This document shows positions 27,501 through 40,300 of a stretch of DNA of 64,000 nucleotides, in pieces. This DNA comes from Sitta carolinensis (taxonomy: Eukaryota > Chordata > Aves > Passeriformes > Sittidae). Made by a program: the position numbers and the translations under genes. The DNA is taken from positions 20,006,501 to 20,070,500 of the forward strand of contig CM063283.1 of the NCBI GenBank assembly GCA_032173965.1, in the 5' to 3' direction. Position 1 is the first letter of the stretch. Each line of letters opens with the position of its first letter. Below the pieces are notes generated by a model. It was not told the DNA's origin. It was given only the letters and a program-made list of their open reading frames with translations, and did not search any database.

Positions 27501-30500
27501 GTTTATGGTGTATTTCCCTTGTGCTTTTGCTTGGACAAATACTGTGTTTGTATTAAAATCTAACTCTCTTACTAGTGTATATTTAAATTACTTTGTCCTG
27601 TATAAACAGGCAGATCTTGGCTCCAATTCTACATTAGTATGTGAGGCATCAGATTCTTAAGGCCTCTGGTTAATTGGAGATCAGTTAATAGGAACTAATT
27701 GTCATTGCCTTGTGATGAAGGCTTAGTGGAAGTATCTTAATAGAAATACATAGATGATTGTAAGGGTCAAACCCAGATATGAGTGTGGGGAAGCCTACAG
27801 GCTAAAGCTAATTTGTTGAGATACAAATGCTTATCCAGACTTCCTTTGTTGCATGATAAACAGTCAAAGCACCTTCATACATATTTGCCAGGTAAATATA
27901 CGTGAGTAGGTTTGCCTTGTGGAATTTGAGTATGAGTGTATAATACATTTCAATTTTCTACTTGAAAATCTTTATTTTTTCAAATACTTCATACCAGGGC
28001 TTATGCTAGAAAATTTAGCAAGAGGCTCCAAGAGGCATAAAGAGCCCTGTCAAACGCAGATTTAGGACAGATTTTTATTTGCCGTGGCTGAAGTTATGTG
28101 GCAAGTATGGCAGCATAAAAAGGACTATATTTGAGGAGCTAAATGGCTCAATCTGCTAATCTTGCTTTCTGAACAGTACCTGAGAGTACAGATGACTTGC
28201 TTTGCCAAAATCAGGCTTTAGGAAAAGTAAATTTGACATCTTGTTTTGATGGTGTAATTGGGTGAGGGTAATACTATTCAGCCAGAGTGTTTCATTATAA
28301 TTACCAATTTAAAAAATAAAATAACACTTGAGAACATGTTATTGCACTAGCATGATCCAAATCCTGCTTTCGTTGGAGAGCCCAACTGTGTAAAATAAGC
28401 ATTATTTTCTAAGTTAATACTCCTTTACCACACAGTGCCTCCACACACAACAGCAATAACATCTGTATAATGGGGCATTTCTGTTACTTTAATCGCCATT
28501 TACTGCACTTTTACTGGTCATTAGTTCTATAGATTAATGACACAAACATTATTAGTGCTGTAAACCTGTGGAAAAATGTGGGTGAAATAGGTGTCTTTCT
28601 CATAACAACAACTGACGTGCTTTTATTAGACCTGAACATGGTGTGCCACTTTCTACAGTAAAAATGACTGCTTGTGAGCCATTTCAAGTTGTTTTCATCA
28701 CTTGATTATAATCTCTTGTTGTAGAAAACTCTCCCACTTGCTGATAAGTCTCAGTTCCTTATTTAGAGGATAAAAAACTGTTTGGAAATCACTTTTTACC
28801 CCAGAGGGAGATGTTTTTATTTTAAAATAGTGCTTCTTCACATGTAATGTTGACACAATAGAGACCCCCTGAGTTCCTTGAGAAAATAAGATATGCAACA
28901 TATGTGTGTCTTAATGTGACTGTTCATAAACCAACTTATTGCTGGACTGCAGCCTGAAATGCAAAACTGGTCAAAGAAACAAGTTTCTGATGCAAAATTA
29001 GCTACAGTAGTTAGTGCTCTTTGGATCTTAAGGTGTTAATCTACCTGTCAAACCACGTTTTTGTAATGCACCAGTCTGTGCCATGTCTACACAACCATGA
29101 GAACATCTCTAAGATGGTTAGAGACCTCAAAAGCTCTGTAAGTCAGTAAAGATACCTTTCTTCCCTCTTTTTGCCATCAAGTTCATTAAGGTCACTTCTA
29201 AGAAGGGCTGATGAATATGAATCTTACCTTCTGCCCCTTCTAAATCAGTTCTTAAATTCAAGGTTAGGTGTTATTTCTCAATTTGGTTGTCTTTCAGTAG
29301 CAATAAACTATTTTATTTACAACTTTAGCAACTGCGTGGTATCTCTTGGCTGTAACGCTCCACAGCTGATGAAAAGAATCTTAGAAATTGTTGAACCTTA
29401 GAACATGAAGAACTTCTTACAGGTACATTTTAAGGACTTGTTGAGTACAGTAGTTTTCTTTAATGTCCATTCCAGTGCTCTGAGAGGTGTGCTGCCCTAT
29501 CTTCCACTGGCTGCAAAATCTAGCATCTCCTTTTGTTGGTCTGATAGTCTCAGCGTAACCCATCCAAAAAACTTCAGATGGATGGGCTGTTGGGGCCAGG
29601 TCCTTGTGTGAGACAAAGTGGCACAGTCATTTTGTAAGCAGAAGATAAAGAAAGGGAGTGTATTGCTCCTGGACATGCAGAGCCATGGAGTGGCATATGA
29701 ATCCCAGGCAGTTGCTTTGATAGTGCATAGGGAAAAGGAGAGGGGAAGGATTCTGAATCCTTAAGAAATATTTCTTCTTGATACATGCAGAGATTCATTT
29801 TCCTTGTGCTGAGCTGGAGACAGCTGGTACTCCTCCAGACACTGAGGAAGCTGGGCGTCAGCACCGTCTGCTTCGGATAAGATTAATAATGTATAGATTC
29901 ATGGGGAATGGAGCCTAATCTGTTGGGATGCTACAGCAAACACTCCTGGTGAGGAGGAGCAGCTGCCTGCCTTGGGCCTCCAGAGAGGAACGAGAGGAAC
30001 CATTTGAGACAGATTGGGATTGACTCCTGTTAGTTCTGCAGGCGAGTTCCTCACACCTTGTAGCAGACTGTGTTGAATGCAGCATGGATCTGTGGATGTG
30101 TGATCATGTCCAATTCCTGGCTATGTACACTTCAAAACTGTCTTAGAAAAATGACCCCACAACTGAACACAAGAACGCAGCAGAAGGAACTTTTTTTCAC
30201 CCTTGTATAGCAGACCACAAGTGTGCTATATGCTAGCATATGTCTTAACCAACAAACCAGAACAGCAGCCATTTTTAAAATTAAAATCCTCTGCAGTCAC
30301 TTCCTGTTTTCAATTTGGAAGTTGAGAATTGTTTGATATCTTGAATGCTTTCTGTGTTGTACACAGGTTGGAGGTTTTTGACCCTATTTCTTTTACTCCT
30401 TTATTTGTCAGCCAGAGTATTGTTCAGAGCTATGGAGTGATAGAGCTTTGTAGGTTCAAGCACTTTTGGGCTCCCTTCTGAGGTCCTGGCTGTGATCTGC

Positions 30501-33500
30501 CCAAGCATGCAGTTTTGAAGTAATTTTTAGGGTCAGCCCAAGGTGAAGTGCACCATGTTATTTACCTTTCCACATCCTTGGATGCAATTAAAAGATACGG
30601 CATGAGTGAAGAATGGAAAATTAGGAGGGAAATTCTAGATCACTGTAGGCTGCAGCATGTAAGTGCTGGTAGTTTCACGCATTCCTGATGCAGGATTCCC
30701 AGTGCTGGTGCTTCATCTAGGGCAGGGAGAGCAATAGCAGCTGTTCCTTTCCTGCTGGCTTGAACACGGTGTAAGTGCTGGTGTACCCAGTGGGTGTTAA
30801 ATACATCAGTCAAGCTCTTCTAAAACCTGAACTAAATATACTCAGTTGGTTGCCCAGTGGGAAAAAAAAAAAATAAAATGACTGAGGCTTGAAAAGACTG
30901 CCTCTCCAAATAAAAAATCAGGTTTTGCGCCCTGTTCTTCAGTAATAATTTGATGCTTTTTCCTTTTTAAGGTTTGCAGTCCAAGGTCTTCAAGCATTGA
31001 AGCAACAAACAATTACTGCTAAGCATGACTGGTTTCCAGCCTGGAATAACTTTATATGCTCCAGAAAATGCCATTACCTTTACCCAGTTCTGTGATTATT
31101 TACTGTAACAAATTATTACTTTAACTGCTGGGCTAGTGACAACTGTAAAATAGAATATCTGTGGTACTGTTGGGTGCAGAACAGAAACAGAAGCAAACAA
31201 AATAATGAACTAGATGTCTTGCTAGAGATGTGAGCATAGTACCTCACCTGTTGTCAAAGGAAATCCATTATCATTCTCTTAAATCACATTTACTTCATTG
31301 CTTCTGCACAGAAGTAAGATGTACTTTTTTATCCTGCACAGAAGAGTTTCACCCTGGAAAACTAATCTAATTCATACTTTACTTTAATTGGGTTGGGTTT
31401 TGTCAGCTTTATGGATACACTGGGGTAAGGGACATGTGAATTTACTTCTTTCTTTCCCCCAGCCCCTTCAGTGCCCCTTCTTTTTGAAAGATTTAGGTAA
31501 CAAGAATGAAGAGCTGGGAGAGTTGGGCTGCATTTGGCCTGGTGGTGTAGCAGGGAGGGACTTGTTTCCCCTTCACAGGAGATGCCAGGAGCACGTGTGT
31601 TTCTACCCCTGTGTGACAGTGCCTCTAGCAGGGACCAAGGGACCATGACTGTCCAGACCCTGAGCAGAGGGTGCAGCAGTTCACCCTGTTGAGAAGGGGA
31701 GAGGGTTGGGTTTTGCAGAAAACAAAGCATTTTCTGCATGGCAACAAGGAGAAGTGTTCTGGCTCAGAACTCCACGTCTTGCCCTCACTCCCTTTCCTGC
31801 TACCACTGCCACTGCATTCAGTGGTATGTGCTGGCTACCCTTCTCTGGGTTTAGCCCTTTCTGCTTGAATACTGTCTTCAGGGCTTTTCCTGATCCTTTC
31901 ACATTGTCTGAATCTTTTTTCTCATTTTTACATCCCTCTTGGAGGAAGATTTGGTATCTACTACTGCTGCTGGATAGGGACAGGGTGCAGGTGCCTTTGC
32001 AGGTCACATTTAAGTGATAATGGGGACTGCAGTGTCTCAGTAGAAGCAAGGAGAGTACTGGGCAATTTAATGTTTTTATTTCCACACAGTAGCAAAACAC
32101 TGGTGAATTCCTGATGCAGAAAAGCATGCACAGGAAAATTTATGTGCTTTCTGAATTTAAAGATACAAATGACATCAACTTACGGGTCTTACAATGTATT
32201 AGCTCAAAACTCGCTTATTTTAGGATCTGGTTCTTCATTTGCCATGTGTGTTTTTATGCATGTTTTTTCAGACTTTAGGCCTAAATCCGTTAAGCCTGGA
32301 TTATACAGAAAATTTATATGACACTGCACCATGTGTTGAACCCTGAGCATCCTGCTTTTATCTTGTCATGTTATCTCATATTACTATGCTAGTTCACTGC
32401 TGAGCTTTTTAACCAAATGCTACTGTGGCTCATCTTTATTATAATAGAGACCTATTTTAAATTAAAATGCTTTATCAGTACAAAAAAAAAAAACCCTTCT
32501 TTTGTAATTAGGAATGTCTTTGTGCTTTTAATTAATACAAGTATTGAAGAGTTATTTGGTTTCTGATGCTATATTTGGCATTCCACAGCCACATGATTTT
32601 AGTGATATATAGTTGAAATATCTTTTGAAAGCCTCTATAATAAAAATAGAAGAGAAATTAGATTACCTCTGAGACTTAAAAGAACTGTTGAAGAATTTAT
32701 TAGAGCAATGTTAAAGTATGCTGTAAAACGAGTCATGTTAGTCTCCAAATTGATCTGGGATATCTAGGGATTCAGAGTGCTGTACTACTTGGATTAATTA
32801 AAATGTAGTCAGTTGAAACCTTTACTATAATCAAAATTGTTCCCTAGGGTTATGCCTTCATTACAGTTTTGGTGTAGCGTTCCAGTCCTGACCATTGCTG
32901 AGCTAAGTAATTAGTTCAGTTTAAAACAAAAACAAAAGGATAAAATGACCATGACAGTACTTCATGTATTGTTTGGGGTTTTTTATTGCTATACTGGGTT
33001 CTGTTTGATATTAATTATATAGCCATTCTTTCTGCTCCCAAAGACAAACAGTGATAGACAAAGTATCTCTGATGTGAGGGTTATGCTGTTTCCCATATTG
33101 TAAGACGTGGAATATTTTACAATTGCTGTTTTCAGTAACTTTGGCTAAGGCGCTGATCCCCCTCTGCAGATGTGCTGCGTATCTCATCCCTGTTGTGCTG
33201 TGGGTAGTGTTCTGCTACACAGGGGTTTCCTTATCAGCAGTCCTGCAGTAAATCAGCAAGGTGGAGACTGCATTTCCCAACAGGGTCTCAAAGGAAGAAC
33301 TCACATCATGTGAATTTGTACAGGATACCAGAGGACATCTGCCTTATGAGGCTGTCTCCGGAGTCCAGACTTCAGGAGCTAGATAAAGCACTGCTTCTGT
33401 CTCTCCCACCCCATGTGTATTCTGGCCCCAGCTCTGCAGAGTCTGTCAGCAGTTTGTCCTTGAGCTGGATGCAGTAGTGAAACCCTCTGGATAAGACTAA

Positions 33501-36500
33501 CCCTTATCTTTTGCTTGTGTCGTGTCGGGGGCGCTCTCCCAGAAGCTGCTGAATAGCAGAGACATGACAAAAAGCCTTTGATTGTGGCTGCAATACAGGA
33601 ACCTGGAGATTGTAACTCAGAATAAAAATTCATCCTACTGAGTTGTGATTCTGATAGAGCGACCCCCAAGTTTGTTCTTCATATTAATGATCTGACTGCA
33701 TCTGGTTTGGATTCTCAAAGATATTTTTTAAAACACTTGTGCTTTTTCAAGGGTTAAAGAAAGGGATTTCATATCCTTTCTGTCAGAATATAACAAGCAA
33801 TTATTATAGTCTCCTTTAGAACTTCCAGAATCCCATAGAACTTTACATGTGTTATTTAGGCTGCAGCAAACCCCATTAAGGGATATTTCTACATCTCTTT
33901 TTAATTTTTTTTTTTTCTGCAGTAAGACAAACAGGAGGAAGAAGTGCTAGTGGTTTGATAAAGGCTAAGCAGTCCCTCTCAATGCATCAATGCATACTCC
34001 CAATCTCTTTAGTATAACAAGGAACATACATGCACCTGACTTCCATCCAAATAAATCCTCTAGAACTCCCTTCTCTGACCACATGCACTGGGCATTTACA
34101 CAAAGGAAAACAGCTCATCTATGTAGTGTTTCATCAACAATTGTAAAATATAATACTGACTGCTTAGTGCATACCATAGCTTTGCATTTTTAATAATACA
34201 AATGTCTTCAGTGTTAATAGCTCTATTTAAATGACATGTCACAGGAAAGGACAGTAGGGAAGAGTCTAGCTGTGCCTTCTGCAGTGATTATTCCATACCC
34301 TGCACTGTTTGATGAAGCCTGGCATTTCTTCCTTTTGTTTCAGTGTCAAGGAGCAAACTTAATGGGAGATCTGTCTTGTACATTTATGGCAGGGAAGTCT
34401 AAAATGGAGAAATATCCAGGCTCCCAAAGAGATTTGTGAAATTCTTTGCCCACGTAAGGAGCCAGTCTCTGGGAAGACTCAATAAACCTATAATTAGACG
34501 ACATGCTGTCCACCTCAGACAGCTGGAAGTCAGATGAAAGTTAGTATGAGGGTGAACAAAGGCTCTGTTTTTCCCCCTTCAAGAGCCTCAAGTTGCAAAA
34601 AAGGTCATATAATTTTAACCTCTTGGTGTCTCTTTGTGTTGAGAGACTCCATCACAGCCTGGTTGTCTCTCCTTCTAAGTGGGTTGGTGCTGGTGAGTGG
34701 GTAGATGTACAGCAGGGAATGTGCAGCCCCCTGGCCTGGCTGAGAGGAGCTGCACAGCAACAGCAGGTGCTCGAGCACATGAGCCCTGACACACCATCTC
34801 AACCCTGCATTTTTCTCTCATACTGACAAGCTCATCCTGTGCAATCTCACTTTCTTCCCAAGTGGGACTTCCTTGCCATCCCCCTCTTTTAGGCAGGTGT
34901 TGTGAGAGGGGACATAAATCAAGTTGTACTGGATGACATCTTTAAGTGTTGTGTTAGCAGAAGAAAACGCAGTGACAAGAAGAGTGTCTACTGCTCATTT
35001 GCTATTTATATTGAGTGTTCTTAAAGAAAGAAAAGATGGTGTAAAATGCCTGTTTTTACTGTTCTTTGTACATGATTTTTAAATTGTTTCTTTAGGGAGA
35101 GTATCTAAATTATTTGACATCCATTTAGACATTTTTTTTTGTCCTTCATTCTTATATTCACCCACAATATTATTGGTGGTTAAGAAAAGTGCATGAAGAC
35201 TGTGCTAAAATGCAACCAATACAAATACAAATGTTGTAAATACTGGGTTTTGGTTTTTTGCAATGTTATTTGTGCTAGGGATTGGACTCTGTTCTCCTGT
35301 TGAAGTGAATGCCTGCAGATCAGATTGTTATACTAAAAAGCTGATTATGAGTGAAAAGTGAGAAAGTTTACCTCCAAGGATTTCTTCTAATAGGACTATG
35401 TTTCATTTTATGTAACATTGTAATTTACTGTTTTGCAATTGTCTGTATGCACTTTCACTCTCTGGTGTTTGAGCCAAAAGAACTCAGGTGTTGTTGGATT
35501 ATTTCTGTGACATTTTAGCATCAGTAGTGGTCACTGTGAATTTCCTGCAATTGAAAGAATTTAGGCTTATGTAATGAAAGATACGAAATTTGTGTGTTTT
35601 GTATAATCCCGGTTTTAACTGTTTCTTCCAGCATAGCTTAGTGCCACACTGTATAGGTGGGATTGTCATTGGAAATTGTTTTAAAGTTGACAACCTTCAT
35701 CTTCTCACATGGATGGGTTGTATACCTATCCTGAATAATCACCAAAGTAAGGACTGAGAGACAGAAAAAATTGTACTGAGTGGGACCACAAAGTTGTCTG
35801 GGTGAGAACTGGACACTGGGTCTAGCAGGCTGTAGTCTTCCTGCAGTTTTCCTGAGTTTAGAGCAGGCACTTGCAGCTGCCAAGCAGTGTGGTGCTGCAG
35901 GCCTGAAGAGTATCCCTCTGTTCCACTGAATTTCTTGTCCTGTGCCTTCCTATGCTTAGTTGTGAGCATGAAGATTTATTGTGCTTTGAGTAGACAACAG
36001 TCAATTTGCCACAGTTGCAGGCAATATTCTGTAATGCAAAATGTGAAAAGCTGTGTTGGAGATCTTTCTGTCAGTCCCAACACTTGTATCAGACTGAAAG
36101 AAAATGCAGATGATGGGTCTCTCTTCAGGGCAGATTGTTTTCTGCAACAAGATATAATTCTACCAATAGGGCATCCTATGGAAAAGTTGTGTTGTTGGGT
36201 TTTTTCCTTCCTGTTTTTGAGATGGAGTTGTGAAAGCAGGTCAGATAAAGGTTGGGGTTATGTGCCTGGTTGTAAGTATGAACTTTGATTTCTTTCCCTG
36301 CCCTTATTACAAGTAAGTTTCAGGGGAAGTACTGTTGACTACTGAATGTCTATATTTAATTAACTGTTAACTTAATTATAGCTTTGGGATTTTTCTGTGT
36401 CTATAAGTATTTCTCTTTCTTGTGCAGCATATATTGGCATTATCATCATCCATCCCTTCCCGGAAAGTATATTCAGAAGTTGTGGCAATAATCACTAAAG

Positions 36501-37296
36501 GTTTTGAAAGAAAATTTCAGTGCAGGATTTAAGACAGAGCTCCTTCAGCAGTTGTAGCCACCTGTTTTCATACCAAATTCTGTGTTCCTCCCCATGCAGG
36601 TGATACACACAGAGCTGTACCCAAGTATTCACAGGCTGACTCCAAGAGCCACCTTTACCCTTCTCACACTCTTCCAATCCCCTTTTGGGTGTCTCTGCCT
36701 CGGTGCCAGCTGCAGCAGCAGCTATGCAGTGATGTTGGTGGATGGAGGTCAGCCTTGGCTCCTGCAGGTTGACTGCAGAGCCGTTGTGGGCCCTTGGTGC
36801 CGAGGCACCTGGCAGGACCTCTTGTTATAGGTCCTCCTTTCAGTATGAGTTGGGTTATGCTTTGACTCTCCCCCAAATCCCAGCTTGTTTCTGTCTGTTC
36901 AGCTTGGCAGGGAGGGAATAAAATCCCAGGGTTGTGTGTTGTTTGGTTGCACCAGAAGAAAGACCCCAAGGCAGAACATAAATACAGTGAGTAGAGCAGG
37001 GGATCTGATTGCTGGTGGGACTTATCCCTAGCACTGTTTGGATTTACCCATCTGGCTCGGGCCCTGCTTACACCTGTCAGCTGAGGGGGACAGTGCCAAA
37101 GTAAGGAGTGAGTGAATGTCCTCTTGGAGCTTTGCCTGGCCAGCTGGCAGCATACATCATCAGCCAAGCTTTCCCTTCCTCCTCCTCCACAGCCTTGGAC
37201 TTGTCATTCAATATGTATGGTCATGCCCTCATACCACAGGGTAGGAAGGTGGGTTTCAGCCCTATCAGCCCCTCTAAAAGAAATGAAGGGTTTCAG

Positions 37297-37312
37297 TCTT
37301 TCTTTCTTTCTT
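37297..37312. repeat. (CTTT)n short tandem repeat
   Basis: Four consecutive units of CTTT/TCTT type in non-coding sequence. Confidence 0.85.
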
Positions 37313-40300
37313 ATATGAGAAAAGTAAAACCCAAATTTTCTTCTTTTAATTAATTTTTTAAATTTTCTTTTCACTTCCATGGTTGCTTCCACTAGAATGG
37401 ACATATTGTGCCCATTGCAGACCAGACCTTAGCAAGACAAAACTAGCTCATGGCACTGGAATTTTTTAATGGAGTTTTATGAGGAAAGAATAGGAAAAGG
37501 AAGGTCCTACCAAGTGGTATTGGCCCTAGAAAGAGTTTAGAAGTAGACTGAGGCCTGTTCACTCACATGTGCTTCTTTCTACCTTCTTCTGGTAATGCCA
37601 TGCTCATATTCATCATCATACTACCATTTTCCAAAGCTATCGTCCTGTCATCCCTAAGTCAACAAACCTCCCACCAGTTTGGGTGACAGACACATTTTAG
37701 GCTCAGCTCCTGTGGGGAGGGTGTGATGACCCTTCCTGCAAAACAAGCCAGTCCCTGTCTGCCACTGTGATGCAGCAGTGCTCCAGTCCATCTGCCAGGG
37801 GGGCGTTCAGGAACGCTGCTTTAGTATGCTCAGTCACATCACTACTGCTTTTTTTTAAGCCAACCCTACATCCCTGATGTCTTTAATATTGATGGGGGAG
37901 TAAGTAATATTTTCCCATGTGCAAATGTAGAATAGTACCACAAAGTATCACAAAAACTAAGTTGATTCATTAAGCAATGATTTTATGCAAAACCTGAGCA
38001 TCTAAAATTTATAAAGACGTATTTTTCCCCTTTTCTATCAGTGTATAACTACTGTTTATAAAAGACTGTTTAGATCTTAGACTGCACCACATGCTTTTAT
38101 ACTGTGATGCCTTTTACTTGCTAATAAATTTGATAAATGCATGTGCAGTACTTCAGTAACGCTCCTTTATAACAGCCTTTTCTTCAAGTTCTCACAATAT
38201 ATAACCTTCTGGATGAATCTGAGTTATCACATGCAACACAGCCCAAGTTAGTTCCATGGCATGCTACCATAATTTTCATTTGTTAAAGAGTCTTAGGACT
38301 GCTAGGAAGGTATTTTGTGTGAAAGGGATGGTGTTTATTACTTCTGTCAAATAAACTTAACACTCAAGACTCCAAGCATAAATTACTAAGCAAAATCAGA
38401 AGCAAAGAGTAAGCAAAATGAGAATTTTTTTCAGCAGACAAGACTTGCCAACTTAGAATGTTTTACAGCCTGATGCACGGCATCAGATTAAATGATGAAA
38501 TGATTAAATAATCAGCAGCTATATTAAGAAAATAAAACCTGAAATAAGTACGGGAATTCACCCAGTCACCTTAGCTGAACTCACAGTGACTTGGTGGCCT
38601 CTCTTGCTCTTTGCTTACTTTTAATCCAGAATCCATCTGCCTTTCTTCAGTTGCTTCTGCTAAGGCTTTCTAGGCAGTGATTATGTTGTGAGGAATATTT
38701 GGTGCTGTCCCATCAGTGTTTGGACCTTTGGATCAAGTGGACCTCCCTACACAGATTTTTCATGTTACCATTCCTGTGGTTTTGCTGTGGTCATGTTGCA
38801 TTAGAAAGTGTGTGTGTGTGCCAGTGCTAAATCCATGGCTCCAGAGTGTCTTTACATGACAACATTCTCATCGTGTTGGATCCACACTACAGTATCACGA
38901 TGCTAATGTGACCTGAAGTGTGTTAGGATCTCCTTACAGACAGGTATGCAATGATGTATTCTGTCCAGAGGGTATTTTTTTCCTTAAGAACCACAACAGT
39001 TTAAAATGGTGCTGAGGAAAATTATTGAGCCATATATGTTTTTAAAAAGACAAAAAATTCAATGCTGAACCAGTGTATAGCATACAGTGGAAAGGAAATG
39101 AAATACAATATGATCTGTAATACTGCCTGCACTCTGGAGATGAGCAACTTCTTTGGGAAGAAGGGATTTGAGCACGTGCTCTTTTTTTATTTTTTTACTT
39201 ATATATGTGCCATTTGTAGCGAGCCCTATATCACAAACTTGCTGCCATGCTTGCTCATACTGTGCAAAATAATGTAGCTGAAACATCACTCAGTACATCT
39301 AAATGCATGCCTCTATGTGTAATCAGTGTGCATATAGCCAGACTTTTGGGGTTCTCTCATTTTCAGAATGATACAGTCTGTTGGCATGGCTGTGTGCTTT
39401 TTATAGTAATTTAAGCAGGTAAAAATCAGATAGTGTGATAGTGTATATTCTATTGCACATGCCGATGCCCTTTTATTTTCCCATTTCTTATTGACAGGGA
39501 TAATGAGAATTGATATTTTTACATGAAGCATTTCATTATCCAAAAATACCCTTAATGCTGACATACAGAACTGGTGTAGCAGAAGAAGCATATATGATCC
39601 AAATCATCAATTGCTCTGTAATTACAATGAGAATATAAAAATGAAGCAACCTTACCTTAGCTCAGGAGAGTCTTTTTGCTCTATCCCAGGCAGTTTCCTC
39701 TCCTTATTTAACTGAAAAGGGAAAATCCACTTAAATAAAGAAAGATAAGGACTAGAAGAGTGAGGGATTTAAGGAGTTCTCATCTGAACTGCTGATCCAC
39801 TTGTTTTTAGCAAATTGCAAAAAACCTCGATCCAGCAGTAGCTCAGAGCGACTTTCCTATCCTCGTGTGTTCTGTGGGCTGAGAATCTGCAAGAATAAAC
39901 CTGAGACGGTGCTGCAAGAGAGAGACAGCGGGGGGGACCTTGGCACGGAGTTGGACCAAACTCTAAATATAGCCCAACCCACTTTCTGTGCAATTCTCTT
40001 CATACTCTGAAGGCAGATGACCTTGTCAGAAAACTGACCTCGCAGTATGTCCCCTTCTCAGTAGAGAGGATCTGAGGGAACGGGACTGCAGCATAAAGGG
40101 ACAGAAAAGCAATCCACCATCTGCTTGCAGCAAATGAATTTAGGTACGAGCTCTTATTTTCCTGGTAGTTAGAACTGATTGACTCATAATGTGCTTTATT
40201 TGATCATTTAAACAAATGAGCAGCATGTCAGTTCACAAAAGGCCTGTGCAGATGAGAGATTGTGTTGTAATTGTTAGTCTTAAATAGAGAGCACTATCAT

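Noticed and set aside
36664..37167. Minus-strand frame of 167 residues beginning MADD, like the CMSS1 start
   Set aside because: Only the first four residues resemble CMSS1; it is on the wrong strand and lacks the acidic DEWW region.
38470..38486. Hairpin CTGATGC-ACG-GCATCAG
   Set aside because: Seven-base arms occur by chance several times in a window of this size.
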